Assembly (NCBI GenBank): GCA_964452645.1
Contig: CAYVMO010000016.1
Location: forward strand, 6,810-70,809
Source of the DNA: CAYXTW01 sp964452645
Lineage (GTDB): Bacteria > Zixibacteria > MSB-5A5 > GN15 > PGXB01
Direction of reading: 5' to 3'
DNA length: 64,000 bases
How positions within the stretch are numbered: the first letter of the stretch is position 1; each line of letters starts with the position of its first letter. Under the pieces are notes generated by a model, which was not told the origin of the DNA, did no database searches, and saw only the letters and a program-made list of their open reading frames with translations. The position numbers and the translations under genes are program-made. Positions 27,098 through 36,440 of the stretch are shown one piece after another.

Positions 27098-28918
27098 ATG
27101 GAGAACAAAAAACTCAAAATGAAAATCAGTAATCTTCCGGCTTTACCGGGGGTCTATATTTTTCGGAATAAAGCTGGCAGGATCGTATATATCGGCAAGG
27201 CCAAAAGCCTTAAAAATCGGGTGCGAAATTATTTTCAGCCGATTCATAAACTGGATATCAAAACCGTGCGTCTGGCGTCGGTTATAGACGATCTTGAATT
27301 ACTTGTTACCGATTCGGAAATCGAAGCTTTGATTCTTGAGGCCAATCTTATCAAAGAGCACAAACCGCGTTACAACGTCAACCTGAAGGATGACAAACAT
27401 TTTCCTTATATCAAAGTGACCGTCAACGAGCCTTTTCCGAGAGTGCTTATTGTCCGGCGGCTGGAAAAAGACGGCGCCCGTTATTTCGGGCCGTACACCA
27501 GTTCCAAGCCGATGCGCAAAACTTATAACTTCTTATGTCGTCTTTTCAAGATTCGGACCTGTAATCTGACCATTCCGCATCCCACAGGAAAAAAACAGAA
27601 AGTATGTCTTGACTATCATATCGGTCGCTGCGACGGACCTTGTGAAAGCTTTCAAACCGAGGCCGAATATAGAGAGCTGGTCGATTCGGTGATTTTATTT
27701 CTATCCGGTAAGGGTGAGGAACTTCTGAAAAAGCTGGAAAAGCGAATGGCCTATTTATCGCGGCGGATGAAATTCGAGGAAGCGGCCGAGGTTCGCGATC
27801 AATTACAGGCGCTGGAATCAGTACGGCATAAACAGAAGGTCGATGCCGGCCAGGTGGTCAATCGGGATGTCATCGCTTTTGCTCGCGAGGCGGGGGATAC
27901 CGTCGCGGTTGTGCTGCAGGTAAGGGAGGGCATCTTGATCGGACGGCAGGATTTTCAATTAACATCCGAGCCGGAGGAGACCGACATCGAGTTGCTGACC
28001 GGATTCGTTCAACAGTATTATAATCATCAGCCTAATTTGCCAGACGAATTATATCTTCCGCTCGCCTTACCCGAGGAAAAATTAATCGGGCTCTGGCTAT
28101 CAAAAACGCTCGGCCGAAAAGTAAAAATATTCAATCCTCAAAAGGGGGAGAAATTAAAACTTGTCGATATGGCCGCCGCCAATGCCCGATTAATTCTGGA
28201 CGAATTATTGATACAAAAAAAGAAATACAAAGAACGAATCGTGAAATCGGTTCAGGCTTTGAAGGGCGATTTACATCTGCTCAAATCGCCGCGGACGATT
28301 GCCTGTGTCGATATTTCCAATACCGGAGCAAGCGACGCGGTCGGTTCGCTGGTTTATTTTGTCAACGGCAAGCCGCTGAAGGCGAAATACCGGCGTTTCA
28401 AGATTAAAAATGTCCGGGGTCAGGACGATTTCGCTATGATGCGCGAAGTGGTCGGAAGATATTTTTATCGCCTGAGCGATGAAAAAGATGATCCACCGGA
28501 TTTACTGGTCGTCGATGGCGGGCGGGGGCAGCTTTCGTCCGTCAAAGCCGAAATCGAGACTCTGGGCTTCGAGGAACAAAATGTTATCGGACTGGCAAAA
28601 AGATTCGAGGAAATTTATTTCCCCAATCGCAGGGAACCGCTGACGATTTCTAAAACCTCTCCGGGTTTGGGCCTGTTAAAGCGTGTCCGCGACGAGGCCC
28701 ATCGCTTTGCGATTGAGTATAACCGAAAGGTTCGTGCCGGGAGAACGATTAAATCTTCGCTTGACAAAATGGAAGGAATCGGGCCTAAAAGACGTGAAAT
28801 CCTTCTCAGGCATTTCGGTTCGGTAAAAATGATAAAAGAAGCGACGTTGGAAGAATTGGCCGCCGTCAAAGGTGTTCCCAGGAATGTGGCTGCAAAGATA
28901 TATGACTCATTCCATTAA
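27098..28918 (+). CDS. uvrC: Excinuclease ABC subunit C
   Basis: Makes both incisions in nucleotide-excision repair. 606 residues: GIY-YIG nuclease (LPGVYIFRNKAGRIVYIGKAKSLKNRV), a Cys cluster (CNLTIP...KVCLDYHIGRCDGPC), a UVR motif (MKFEEAAEVRDQL), the RNase H-like nuclease (DISNTGASDAVGSLVYF, LLVVDGGRGQLSSV) and tandem C-terminal helix-hairpin-helix motifs (LDKMEGIGPKRREILL, AAVKGVPRNVAAKI). Confidence 0.96.
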   Translation: MENKKLKMKISNLPALPGVYIFRNKAGRIVYIGKAKSLKNRVRNYFQPIHKLDIKTVRLASVIDDLELLVTDSEIEALILEANLIKEHKPRYNVNLKDDKHFPYIKVTVNEPFPRVLIVRRLEKDGARYFGPYTSSKPMRKTYNFLCRLFKIRTCNLTIPHPTGKKQKVCLDYHIGRCDGPCESFQTEAEYRELVDSVILFLSGKGEELLKKLEKRMAYLSRRMKFEEAAEVRDQLQALESVRHKQKVDAGQVVNRDVIAFAREAGDTVAVVLQVREGILIGRQDFQLTSEPEETDIELLTGFVQQYYNHQPNLPDELYLPLALPEEKLIGLWLSKTLGRKVKIFNPQKGEKLKLVDMAAANARLILDELLIQKKKYKERIVKSVQALKGDLHLLKSPRTIACVDISNTGASDAVGSLVYFVNGKPLKAKYRRFKIKNVRGQDDFAMMREVVGRYFYRLSDEKDDPPDLLVVDGGRGQLSSVKAEIETLGFEEQNVIGLAKRFEEIYFPNRREPLTISKTSPGLGLLKRVRDEAHRFAIEYNRKVRAGRTIKSSLDKMEGIGPKRREILLRHFGSVKMIKEATLEELAAVKGVPRNVAAKIYDSFH

Positions 28919-28957
28919 CGTCGGAATAATCTCTTTTCCGCCGGGTCCGGAAACAGC

Positions 28958-28985
28958 TTGACAAATTCAAAATGTACAATATCTT
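28958..28985 (+). promoter_or_regulatory. Probable sigma-70-type promoter of the DUF1028 gene
   Basis: TTGACA at 28958-28963 and TATCTT at 28980-28985, 16 bases apart, about 90 bases before the start codon. The -35 is perfect and the -10 matches 4 of 6. Confidence 0.45.
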
Positions 28986-29078
28986 ATAAATGATATAGAT
29001 ACATATTCAGGCCGGCGTCATTTATTTCGTGACGGATGCTCCGGCAAAAATACTGTTTTTACAACAGGAGCAATTATA

Positions 29079-30320
29079 ATGGACAAAATGTTATATAATT
29101 CGGCAAAGCGCTGTGCATTTTTTCTGATTATTTTTTCGCTCTTTATTCCCGCCTGCGTTCAGGCCACCTTTTCTATTGTGGCGGTCGATACCGTCACCGG
29201 GGCCATCGGCGGCGCCGGTGCTTCCTGTATCGCCGGCTCTCAGATGATCGATGATATCATCGAGGGAATCGGAGCGGTTCATACGCAGGCGTATTACCTC
29301 GTGGAAAACCAGAATAATGCTCACGCTCTTCTGGCGGCCGGTATTACGCCCGATTCCATCATCAGCTGGTTGTACAACAATGATGCCGAGGGGAATCCAT
29401 GGATCAGACAATACGGTATCGCCACTCTGGCCGGCCCGGGCAGTTCGGCGGCTTATACCGGCAGCGCCACGAGTAACTGGAAAGGTCATCGGGTCGGGCC
29501 CGGTTATGCCATTCAGGGAAATATTCTTCTCAGCGAGCATATCGTCGATACCATGGAATACGCCTATCTGAACACACCCGGTCCGCTTGAGGACAGACTG
29601 ATGGCAGCTCTGCAGGCGGCCAATGTTCCGGGTGCGGATACCCGATGTTTGCCCTGCAACAAACCGGCGATTTCGGCTTTTATTAAAGTTGTCCATCTCG
29701 GTGACGGTAGTGTACCATACCTTTATCAGGTCGTCAACAATACGATTTGCTCGCAAAATCCGGTCGATTCATTGCAAATCCTGTTTGATTTATGGAAAGC
29801 GCTGCCTTATGCCGACCCGGATGTTTCAACTTTCGAAGTGGCGCCGTTAATCCTCCCCGCCAACGAAAATGATTCGGCAAGTATTACAGTTACACCCTTA
29901 AATTGGAACGACGAAACACCGGCGGAAGTTTCCGAGGTAGCGCTGTCCAACAGCGGCGGCGGGACGTTGTCTGCGGTTACCGATAATGGTGACGGGACAT
30001 ACTCGGCGGTGGCTACTCCCGGGACGGATCCGGGTGACGATACGTTGACCGCCACGGTAACCGCCGGCGGTTTGCCGGTTGACCTGACAGCCAGACCGGT
30101 TTTGCACTATTTCGCCTGCGGCGATATGAATGGTGATAACGTTGTCAATATTTTCGATATCACCGGACTGATAAGTTATCTTTACCTGGAGGGGGCGGCG
30201 CCGCAACCTATCGAATCGGGTGATGCCAACGGAGATGAAACGATAAATATTTTCGACATAACCTATATTATAACCTATCTGTACATTGAGGGCCCGGCCC
30301 CCGATTGTCATTTGTGGTAG
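29079..30320 (+). CDS. Secreted DUF1028 protein with Ig-like domain and dockerin-like repeats
   Basis: 413 residues. Signal peptide 1-29 (ends PACVQA). Residues 30-245 are a DUF1028 domain (TFSIVAVDTVTGAIGGAGAS, GPGYAIQGNIL), a family related to N-terminal nucleophile hydrolases; the residue after cleavage is Thr30, which would suit an Ntn-type role, but that is inference. Residues about 250-340 look like an invasin/Ig-like fold (GDGTYSAVATPG). The tail has two EF-hand-like dockerin repeats, GDMNGDNVVNIFDITGLI and GDANGDETINIFDITYII. These suggest calcium-dependent attachment at the cell surface; no cohesin is in the window. AGGAG lies before the ATG. Confidence 0.8.
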   Translation: MDKMLYNSAKRCAFFLIIFSLFIPACVQATFSIVAVDTVTGAIGGAGASCIAGSQMIDDIIEGIGAVHTQAYYLVENQNNAHALLAAGITPDSIISWLYNNDAEGNPWIRQYGIATLAGPGSSAAYTGSATSNWKGHRVGPGYAIQGNILLSEHIVDTMEYAYLNTPGPLEDRLMAALQAANVPGADTRCLPCNKPAISAFIKVVHLGDGSVPYLYQVVNNTICSQNPVDSLQILFDLWKALPYADPDVSTFEVAPLILPANENDSASITVTPLNWNDETPAEVSEVALSNSGGGTLSAVTDNGDGTYSAVATPGTDPGDDTLTATVTAGGLPVDLTARPVLHYFACGDMNGDNVVNIFDITGLISYLYLEGAAPQPIESGDANGDETINIFDITYIITYLYIEGPAPDCHLW

Positions 30321-30528
30321 ATCGATAGACGTTTAATTAGACTATAATAAATTGTTGCGCCGGTTCCTGCTGCCGATTTATCGGGAGTGTGAACCGACAT
30401 GATTGTACTCACTGATTGTGTTGTCGAATCGCCGCACCCGACAACGACATGAACCAAATTGGTCCGCCCCCGTATTATTCGAAAAAATATCTTTCCTTAA
30501 ACATCAAAAAATATAAATTGTGAGGATT

Positions 30529-30660
30529 ATGGCGAAGAAAGAGAATGTTGCAGGTCAGGAGAATTGTAGGGCAGGTGTTCCCGACACCTGCCATATTGAA
30601 ATGGCAGGTCTGAGGGCAGACCTGCCCTACATTTCTACTGATTATAAGTTGTTTGGATAA
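30529..30660 (+). CDS. 43-codon leader ORF overlapping the hisS start
   Basis: Starts MAKKENVAGQE after TGAGGA and ends TAA at 30658-30660, overlapping the hisS ATG in TAATG. Its body is the double palindrome of the repeat listed here. Its first residues resemble the hisS N-terminus (MAKKDKLKK), so it may be the old hisS start cut off by an inserted repeat. Whether it is translated is unknown, but the ribosome site before it is better than the one before hisS. Confidence 0.4.
   Translation: MAKKENVAGQENCRAGVPDTCHIEMAGLRADLPYISTDYKLFG
30566..30630. repeat. BIME-like pair of inverted REP hairpins upstream of hisS
   Basis: GTAG (30566-30569), then GGCAGGTGT/ACACCTGCC with loop TCCCG (30570-30592), a 10-base spacer, then GGCAGGTCTG/CAGACCTGCC with loop AGGG (30603-30626), then C and TAC giving CTAC (30627-30630), the reverse complement of GTAG. 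Two REP units head to head with GTAG at both outer ends are the plan of enterobacterial BIMEs. The rest of 30321-30528 holds no gene that I see; GGTCAGGAG at 30553-30561 resembles the left arm of the palindrome at 5384. Confidence 0.85.
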
Positions 30661-32141
30661 TGGCGAAAAAAGATAAACTGAAAAAGGTCGAACCGAAAGT
30701 ACTGAAAGGTTTTCGGGATTATCCGCCCGAGGAAGAAATCGCCCGGCAGATACTGATCGAAAAAGCGCGGATAATTTTTGAACGTTACGGTTATCTGCCG
30801 CTTCAGACCGCGTCGCTGGAATTCGCCGAATCGCTTCTGGGGCCGCACTATACGCCGGATAATCTTAAAGAGCTGTTCGGATTCGAGGGTCCCGAAAATG
30901 TCGAGATGGCGCTTCGCTACGAGTTTACCGTCTCGCTGGCCCGGTATGTCGCCGGGAATCCGCATTTGCCGCTGCCGTTTCGTCGTTATCAGTACGGCAA
31001 TGTCTGGCGCGTCGATAAACCGGGCCCGGGGCGTTTCCGGGAGTTTTTGCAGTTCGATTTTGATATTGTCGGAACCGCCTCGATGCTGGCTGACGCCGAA
31101 ATTATCGCCGTGATGGTCGATGTTCTTGATTATTTAGGCATAAAGAATTTTGTGGTCAGATATTCCAATCGCAAACTGATAAACGGTTTGTCGACTTTTG
31201 CTGGTATTCCGAAAGATAAAATCACGGATGTTTTTCGAGTTATCGATAAACTTGAAAGACAGGGGAGAGATGCGGTAATTCTGGAATTGGGAGAGGGGCG
31301 GACCGATCAGTCGGGTGATAAAATCCCCGGTTTGAATCTATCGGATAAACAGATTGATTCTCTTAAGGATTTTATTGATCTGGCCCTCAAAGATAGTGAT
31401 GACATTATTGCTGAAGTAGAGCAGTTATTTTTTGGGGCGCGCGGCCCCAAAGAATTGGCTGTTCCTGATGCACTGGGAGTTTCGACTGTACGAGAAGGAA
31501 TTGACGAGCTACGTCAAATACAGGAATATCTTGCATATATGAATGTCTCACCGGACAAGGCGAAAGTGGATGTGACTATCGTCCGGGGACTCGGCTATTA
31601 CACCGGGCCGGTATATGAAACGACGTTAATTGATCTGCCGGATTATGGTTCGGTTTTTTCGGGCGGTCGTTATGATAATCTGGTCAATCGGTTTTCCGGT
31701 AAGAAGATTCCGGCGACCGGTTCGTCGTTTGGTGTCGACCGGATGCTGGCGGCGCTGATGGCACTGAAAGCGATCAAATTGAAAAAGGCGACAGCTGAGG
31801 TTCTTGTAACTACTATGGATAAATCGCATATTGATGATTACATTAAAATGGCGGGCGAAATCAGGCAGGCCGGATTTAATACCGAAATTTTCCACGGCGA
31901 AACGCGAAATATCAATAAGCAACTGAAGTACGCCGACCGGATTGGGATCCCGATCGCCGTTATTGCCGGATCGAATGAATTCGAATCCGGAAAAGTGACT
32001 GTAAAAGACCTGCGGGCCGGACTGGAGAAATCAAAAGAAGTCCCCGACCGTGAGGAATGGCTTGAAGCCGAAGGTATTCAAAAGACAATAAAGCGCGACG
32101 AGTTGATATCGTATCTATCACGATTATTGAAAAAGGAATGA
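30660..32141 (+). CDS. hisS: Histidyl-tRNA synthetase, divergent (alphaproteobacterial-like) motif 2
   Basis: Charges tRNA-His. 493 residues, longer than the usual bacterial 420-430. Class II motif 1 (KGFRDYPPEEE), motif 2 (about 108-131) RRYQYGNVWRVDKPGPGRFREF, HisA motif GLGYYTGPVYE and GGRYDNLV, and C-terminal anticodon domain (about 395-493). Standard bacterial enzymes read GPMFRxERPQxGRYRQF at motif 2; the KPGPGRFR form is that of Alphaproteobacteria and related lineages. The tRNA-His at 38734-38808 has the matching unusual acceptor end. The start lacks a good ribosome site and overlaps a leader ORF in TAATG. Confidence 0.9.
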   Translation: MAKKDKLKKVEPKVLKGFRDYPPEEEIARQILIEKARIIFERYGYLPLQTASLEFAESLLGPHYTPDNLKELFGFEGPENVEMALRYEFTVSLARYVAGNPHLPLPFRRYQYGNVWRVDKPGPGRFREFLQFDFDIVGTASMLADAEIIAVMVDVLDYLGIKNFVVRYSNRKLINGLSTFAGIPKDKITDVFRVIDKLERQGRDAVILELGEGRTDQSGDKIPGLNLSDKQIDSLKDFIDLALKDSDDIIAEVEQLFFGARGPKELAVPDALGVSTVREGIDELRQIQEYLAYMNVSPDKAKVDVTIVRGLGYYTGPVYETTLIDLPDYGSVFSGGRYDNLVNRFSGKKIPATGSSFGVDRMLAALMALKAIKLKKATAEVLVTTMDKSHIDDYIKMAGEIRQAGFNTEIFHGETRNINKQLKYADRIGIPIAVIAGSNEFESGKVTVKDLRAGLEKSKEVPDREEWLEAEGIQKTIKRDELISYLSRLLKKE

Positions 32142-32146
32142 TCCCC

Positions 32147-33625
32147 ATGAGACCAAAGCATATTCTTATCATTTGTTTCATTATATTATTTATTGTCAAT
32201 AACGCCCGGTCGATTCCGCCAATTGGATCGATAGAAGAACTTCGGCCGAAAGGTTCCGAAAGGACCTACCTTATCAATTACAAAGAAGAACAGGCCGGGG
32301 CACTTGTTTCAAAATTCGACGGTAAAACCAAATTCGAGGATGTGTCCTGCTATCGCTTTTCCGAGAATTATACGCTTAATCTGAATCCGTATGATGTTGA
32401 ATATAACATCACAACAATCAACAATCATTATGTCAATGACAAGGGGCGTTATGTCGGCGATGATATGACCATCACGGTCAATGAGCAAATACAGAAATTA
32501 TACTTGATTAATAAAGACAACAAACTCACCGGCTATTTCCGGCGCGGTGAAACGAAAGAGGATATAAATCTTCCGGCATTCGAAGAAATAATGGCCGTCG
32601 ATAATAATATGGTCGATCAGATTGAAATATTTCTTGCCTTTCATAACGTTTACCCCGGCGATACGATTTATGATTCGATTTTTGTGCCGCAATCCCGGGT
32701 GAAAACGCCGGTCAGAGTCGCGGTGGAAGACTTTAAATGGGTGCGATACGGCAAGTTGTATGACTCGGCGTATGTCTGTCATTTTCTTGAGCCGAGCGAG
32801 CAATATGTCTATTATACAAAAAGCCGCAAGGTTATCAGAATCGATCAGAAGACACAGGATTTGCAGATTATTCTTTATGAGAGCCCACTCGATAAAATGG
32901 CGCCGGAGGTTCGTGCTTTTTCGATTTTCGATTTTATTCAACGAGTACCCATATATTTGGTTTATCTGATATTCGGAATTATATTCGTGTCCCCGTTTTT
33001 AAGAAATTTCTATAAAAAGTTCGAGATATATCTGATTTTTATTCTCGGCGCCGTCATGTTTCTTCTCTTGAAGGAGACTTTATTTCCGCTTCAGAAATGG
33101 TACGGTGAGCAGTATTTAATACCGGGCGTCGAAGCCGGCAATTCGCTTTATCTTTATGCCATATTTACCGCTCTTTTTTCCGGATTATTTCAGGAAGCCG
33201 CGAAAATGATTCCGCTGTTGCTGGTATATTTCTGGAAAAAACCAAGACAACAATTATCGATCGCTCTCGGTGTTTTCTGCGGTGTCGGTCTTGGTGTGGC
33301 CATGGCCGGTTCACTCAGTGGTCAGGCTTATCAGTCGGGAGGGTTGAAAATAATTTCCGCGGGTGTTTTTGGTCAGATAATTACGATTCTCTTTTACGGT
33401 ATCGCCGGGGCCGCTTTCGGTTACGGCCTAAATCGGGGGATAAAATATCTAAGCATCATCTGGCCGGCAACGGTGCTGGTTCATGCATTTTCCGATTACC
33501 TGCTTGTATTCCAGCAAAGGGCGATTTTTAATATGTCAATCCTGGAATTTATTCGAACCCTGATATGTCTGATTTATTTCTTGGCTGTTTACGTTTTGAT
33601 CAAAAAAGCCCGCCGTCAAAACTGA
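32147..33625 (+). CDS. Membrane protein with PrsW/YhfC-like C-terminal domain
   Basis: 492 residues from the ATG at 32147, with AAAAGGA 10 bases upstream; an ATG at 32138 inside the hisS stop is too close to it. A signal peptide precedes a soluble, beta-rich extracytoplasmic part (about 22-265) of unknown kind. The C-terminal half has about seven hydrophobic helices with FQEAAKMIPLL, GVGLGVAMAGS and LVHAFSDYLLV, reminiscent of the ExxxK/H motifs of the PrsW-type intramembrane metalloproteases. Protease activity is inference. Confidence 0.55.
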   Translation: MRPKHILIICFIILFIVNNARSIPPIGSIEELRPKGSERTYLINYKEEQAGALVSKFDGKTKFEDVSCYRFSENYTLNLNPYDVEYNITTINNHYVNDKGRYVGDDMTITVNEQIQKLYLINKDNKLTGYFRRGETKEDINLPAFEEIMAVDNNMVDQIEIFLAFHNVYPGDTIYDSIFVPQSRVKTPVRVAVEDFKWVRYGKLYDSAYVCHFLEPSEQYVYYTKSRKVIRIDQKTQDLQIILYESPLDKMAPEVRAFSIFDFIQRVPIYLVYLIFGIIFVSPFLRNFYKKFEIYLIFILGAVMFLLLKETLFPLQKWYGEQYLIPGVEAGNSLYLYAIFTALFSGLFQEAAKMIPLLLVYFWKKPRQQLSIALGVFCGVGLGVAMAGSLSGQAYQSGGLKIISAGVFGQIITILFYGIAGAAFGYGLNRGIKYLSIIWPATVLVHAFSDYLLVFQQRAIFNMSILEFIRTLICLIYFLAVYVLIKKARRQN

Positions 33626-33640
33626 TATCAAAAATTGAAT

Positions 33641-33669
33641 TTGACATCTGTTGCGTCAATGTTTATTTT
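33641..33669 (+). promoter_or_regulatory. Probable promoter of the cyclodeaminase-like gene
   Basis: TTGACA at 33641-33646, 17 bases, TATTTT at 33664-33669. It lies 46 bases before the GTG start at 33716. Confidence 0.5.
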
Positions 33670-33715
33670 CCCGTGAAATTGGAATATGTTAACCTGTTTA
33701 TGAGAGGATTAACCG

Positions 33716-34714
33716 GTGGAAACCTATTTGATAAAAAGATCGGATGTTGAAAAAGCCCTCACGATGAAAGATTGTGTGGAGGTGGTCGAGAAAGCGTTTC
33801 GGCTTTACGGCGAGGAAAAAGTCCAGATGCCACCCAAGGCTTATTTGTATTTTACCGAATTTTCCGGAGACCTGCGCTGTATGCCCGGATATATTCCCGA
33901 ACTCAATGCGGCCGGAGTCAAAACCGTAAATGTGCATCCGAACAACAGAAAGGTCGGTTTACCGACGGTTATGGCAACGATTCTTCTCAATGATCCCGGG
34001 ACCGGATTCCCGATTGCCATTATTGACGGGACGCATATCACCAATATGAGAACCGGAGCCGCCGGCGGCCTCGCCGCCAAATATCTGGCCAAAGAAAATT
34101 GCAAAAAGGTCGCCTTTATCGGTGCCGGAATTCAGGCCGAGACGCAGTTGGCCGCTTTGATGATTACCAAGCCGATGATAAACGAGGCCGCGGTGGTCGA
34201 TCTTGACAAGGATCGCGCCGAAGCTTTCGCCAAATTGTGCGCCGATAAGTACAAACTGAAGGCGAAAGTTGTCGGTAATATTCACGATGCCTGCGTCGGT
34301 GCCGACGTTATCAACTGCACGACCGCTGTCCGCAAGCCGATCGTCATGAGAGCCGACGTTCCCAGGGGAGCACATATTAATGCTATCGGCGCTGATGCCG
34401 AGGGCAAGGAAGAGTTGGAAAGTACTATCCTTCAGGATGCCAAGGTGGTCATTGATGACTGGGTTCAGGCCTCGCACTCCGGGGAGATAAATGTCCCGGT
34501 GCATCAGAAATTATTTACTCGCGAAAATGTTGCTGCTGAACTGGGCAAAGTTATTGCCGGAAACCTGAAAATTCGTCAATCGGATGATGACATTACCGTT
34601 TTTGATTCGACCGGCCTGGCGATTCAGGATCTGGTCACGGCCGCGCATGTCTATAAAATGATTGTCGAAGGGCCCGGCAAGGACAAGCTGCAAACCATCA
34701 AGACTCTTGATTAA
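33716..34714 (+). CDS. Ornithine cyclodeaminase / alanine dehydrogenase family protein
   Basis: 332-residue NAD-dependent enzyme of the OCD/mu-crystallin family. Substrate region KTVNVHPNNRKVGLPTVMA, the active-site stretch DGTHITNMRTGAAGGLAAKYLA, and the Rossmann GAGIQAETQLAAL. The family includes ornithine cyclodeaminase, archaeal-type alanine dehydrogenase and imine reductases; the sequence alone does not pick one. GTG start after GAGGATTAACCG. Confidence 0.88.
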   Translation: METYLIKRSDVEKALTMKDCVEVVEKAFRLYGEEKVQMPPKAYLYFTEFSGDLRCMPGYIPELNAAGVKTVNVHPNNRKVGLPTVMATILLNDPGTGFPIAIIDGTHITNMRTGAAGGLAAKYLAKENCKKVAFIGAGIQAETQLAALMITKPMINEAAVVDLDKDRAEAFAKLCADKYKLKAKVVGNIHDACVGADVINCTTAVRKPIVMRADVPRGAHINAIGADAEGKEELESTILQDAKVVIDDWVQASHSGEINVPVHQKLFTRENVAAELGKVIAGNLKIRQSDDDITVFDSTGLAIQDLVTAAHVYKMIVEGPGKDKLQTIKTLD

Positions 34715-34752
34715 ACCCTTTTATCCCTCTTTGTGCAATCGGGGCGCCCGAT

Positions 34753-35724
34753 ATGAGTAATCTCGAATATTACGCCGGAATCGATATTGGCGGGACGAGT
34801 ATTAAATATGGTCTCGCCGACTCGGAAGGCAAAATCCTTTATCGGGACCAAAAACCGGCCCTGGTCGAAAAGGGTGCCAAACCGCTTCTGCATCTTATCA
34901 CCAACATCGCGGAAAATCTGCTGTTACATGCGGCTGAAGATGATATTCCCGTCAACTGGCTTGGAGTCGGATCACCCGGTACGATAGACAGTCAAAAGGG
35001 GATTGTTGTCGGCGCCTGCCCCAATATTCCCGACTGGGTCGGGATTGAAATCGGTCCGCACCTGAAAAACCATCTGAACATGCCGGTTTATGTCGACAAT
35101 GATGTCAATGCTATGGCTCTGGCCGAACTAAAATACGGCGCCGCGCGCAGGTTTAATTCCGCAATCTGCCTGACAGTTGGAACCGGAATCGGCGGGGCGG
35201 TTATAATTAATAAAGAGCTATGGCGCGGTAGTAATTTTTCGGCTGGGGAGATCGGACACATAGTCATTAACGCCAATGGTGACAAGTGCCGCTGCGGTAA
35301 TCGAGGATGTCTGGAGGTTTATTGCTCTTCCGCAGCAATGTTGAATCGTACTAAGGAAAAGACCAAAAACGGGATGAGTGAGATTTTAAGCGAATCATTA
35401 TCCGGCGATATTGAAAATTTAAACGTCAAGAAGCTGTTTTCCGCCGCTAGAAAAGGTGATGAAACGGCTCTTAAAGTCGTCGAGGAAACCGCTGAAGTTC
35501 TCGGGGCCGGACTATCAGGCGTGGTGAATCTGCTCAATCCTCAGGCGTTGATATTCGGCGGGGGGATAATCGAAGGCGGCGCCGGATTTATCGAGGCGGT
35601 CGGCGCAGAGATACGAAAGAGAGCTTTTTCGTCGGCAACCGAAAATCTGAAAATACTGAAGGCTGAACTGGGCAATGATGCCGGTTTTGTCGGCGCCGGA
35701 TTATTAGGTGAATACAAGACATAA
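34753..35724 (+). CDS. ROK family sugar kinase
   Basis: Probable glucokinase or related hexose kinase, 323 residues. Phosphate loop GIDIGGTSIKYGL with Asp11, VDNDVNAMALAE, VGTGIGGAVIINKELW, and the ROK zinc motif EIGHIVI...CRCGNRGCLE with His and three Cys. No DNA-binding N-terminus, so it is an enzyme and not a NagC-type repressor. Confidence 0.9.
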   Translation: MSNLEYYAGIDIGGTSIKYGLADSEGKILYRDQKPALVEKGAKPLLHLITNIAENLLLHAAEDDIPVNWLGVGSPGTIDSQKGIVVGACPNIPDWVGIEIGPHLKNHLNMPVYVDNDVNAMALAELKYGAARRFNSAICLTVGTGIGGAVIINKELWRGSNFSAGEIGHIVINANGDKCRCGNRGCLEVYCSSAAMLNRTKEKTKNGMSEILSESLSGDIENLNVKKLFSAARKGDETALKVVEETAEVLGAGLSGVVNLLNPQALIFGGGIIEGGAGFIEAVGAEIRKRAFSSATENLKILKAELGNDAGFVGAGLLGEYKT

Positions 35725-35748
35725 AACTAAAAGCAGAGGCATAAAATC

Positions 35749-36297
35749 GTGGCAGAGAAAATTATTTTTGATGTTATCGCGGTAATTTTAATATTTGGTT
35801 ATGATATTTATTTTGCCTACTTGTGTCGGAAAAAAGCGCTTAAAAAAAATCGGGATCATTTGACCTGGACCGTTCTTGGGCTTTTATTCGGATTGATTGC
35901 CCATATAGTTTTATCGTTGTCGAGTGATTTAAAACAACCGCCTTCAATAGATGTCAAAAGAATTAATCGCCTTTCTATAACCGGAATTATACTGAGCCTG
36001 ATGTATTTAATTTACTCCGTAATCGGCATAATCCTGTCGATGTTAGACCGAACTTACGCCGATATAGAAACCAATTTTGTATTTCTTATCATCGGAATAA
36101 TATTTATAGTCGTAAGCGTCGCATTCAAGCAGCAACAAAAATGGGGTTGGTTTGGTTATATTCTCCTGTTGACTCTTGTAATACTCCAATCGTTTCGATC
36201 CATGGATTTATATATGTTCGTTCTGGCTTTCGGGGCGTTAATAACTATTATTGGCGCAACTTCATCTTCAGTCCGAAAATTATATTTCCCCGGCTAA
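35749..36297 (+). CDS. Small multi-pass membrane protein of unknown function
   Basis: 182 residues from a GTG at 35749, with about six hydrophobic helices, a basic loop RKKALKKNRDH after the first, and no motif that I know. It is followed by tRNA-Phe and its promoter. Topology is clear; the function is not. Confidence 0.65.
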   Translation: MAEKIIFDVIAVILIFGYDIYFAYLCRKKALKKNRDHLTWTVLGLLFGLIAHIVLSLSSDLKQPPSIDVKRINRLSITGIILSLMYLIYSVIGIILSMLDRTYADIETNFVFLIIGIIFIVVSVAFKQQQKWGWFGYILLLTLVILQSFRSMDLYMFVLAFGALITIIGATSSSVRKLYFPG

Positions 36298-36304
36298 AAA
36301 TAAG

Positions 36305-36332
36305 TTGACATCAGTCGAAAATTAGATAGATT
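36305..36332 (+). promoter_or_regulatory. Probable promoter of tRNA-Phe
   Basis: TTGACA at 36305-36310, 16 bases, TAGATT at 36327-36332, ending 24 bases before the tRNA. Confidence 0.55.
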
Positions 36333-36356
36333 GCAAAATCATTTTTATTTGGAGCT

Positions 36357-36429
<73 letters not shown>

Positions 36430-36440
36430 TTTTTTTACGC

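Noticed and set aside
29091..29756. Antisense frame of 221 codons across the DUF1028 gene
   Set aside because: Mirror of a real gene; no family sequence, no ribosome site, and the plus-strand gene has a signal peptide, domains and a promoter.
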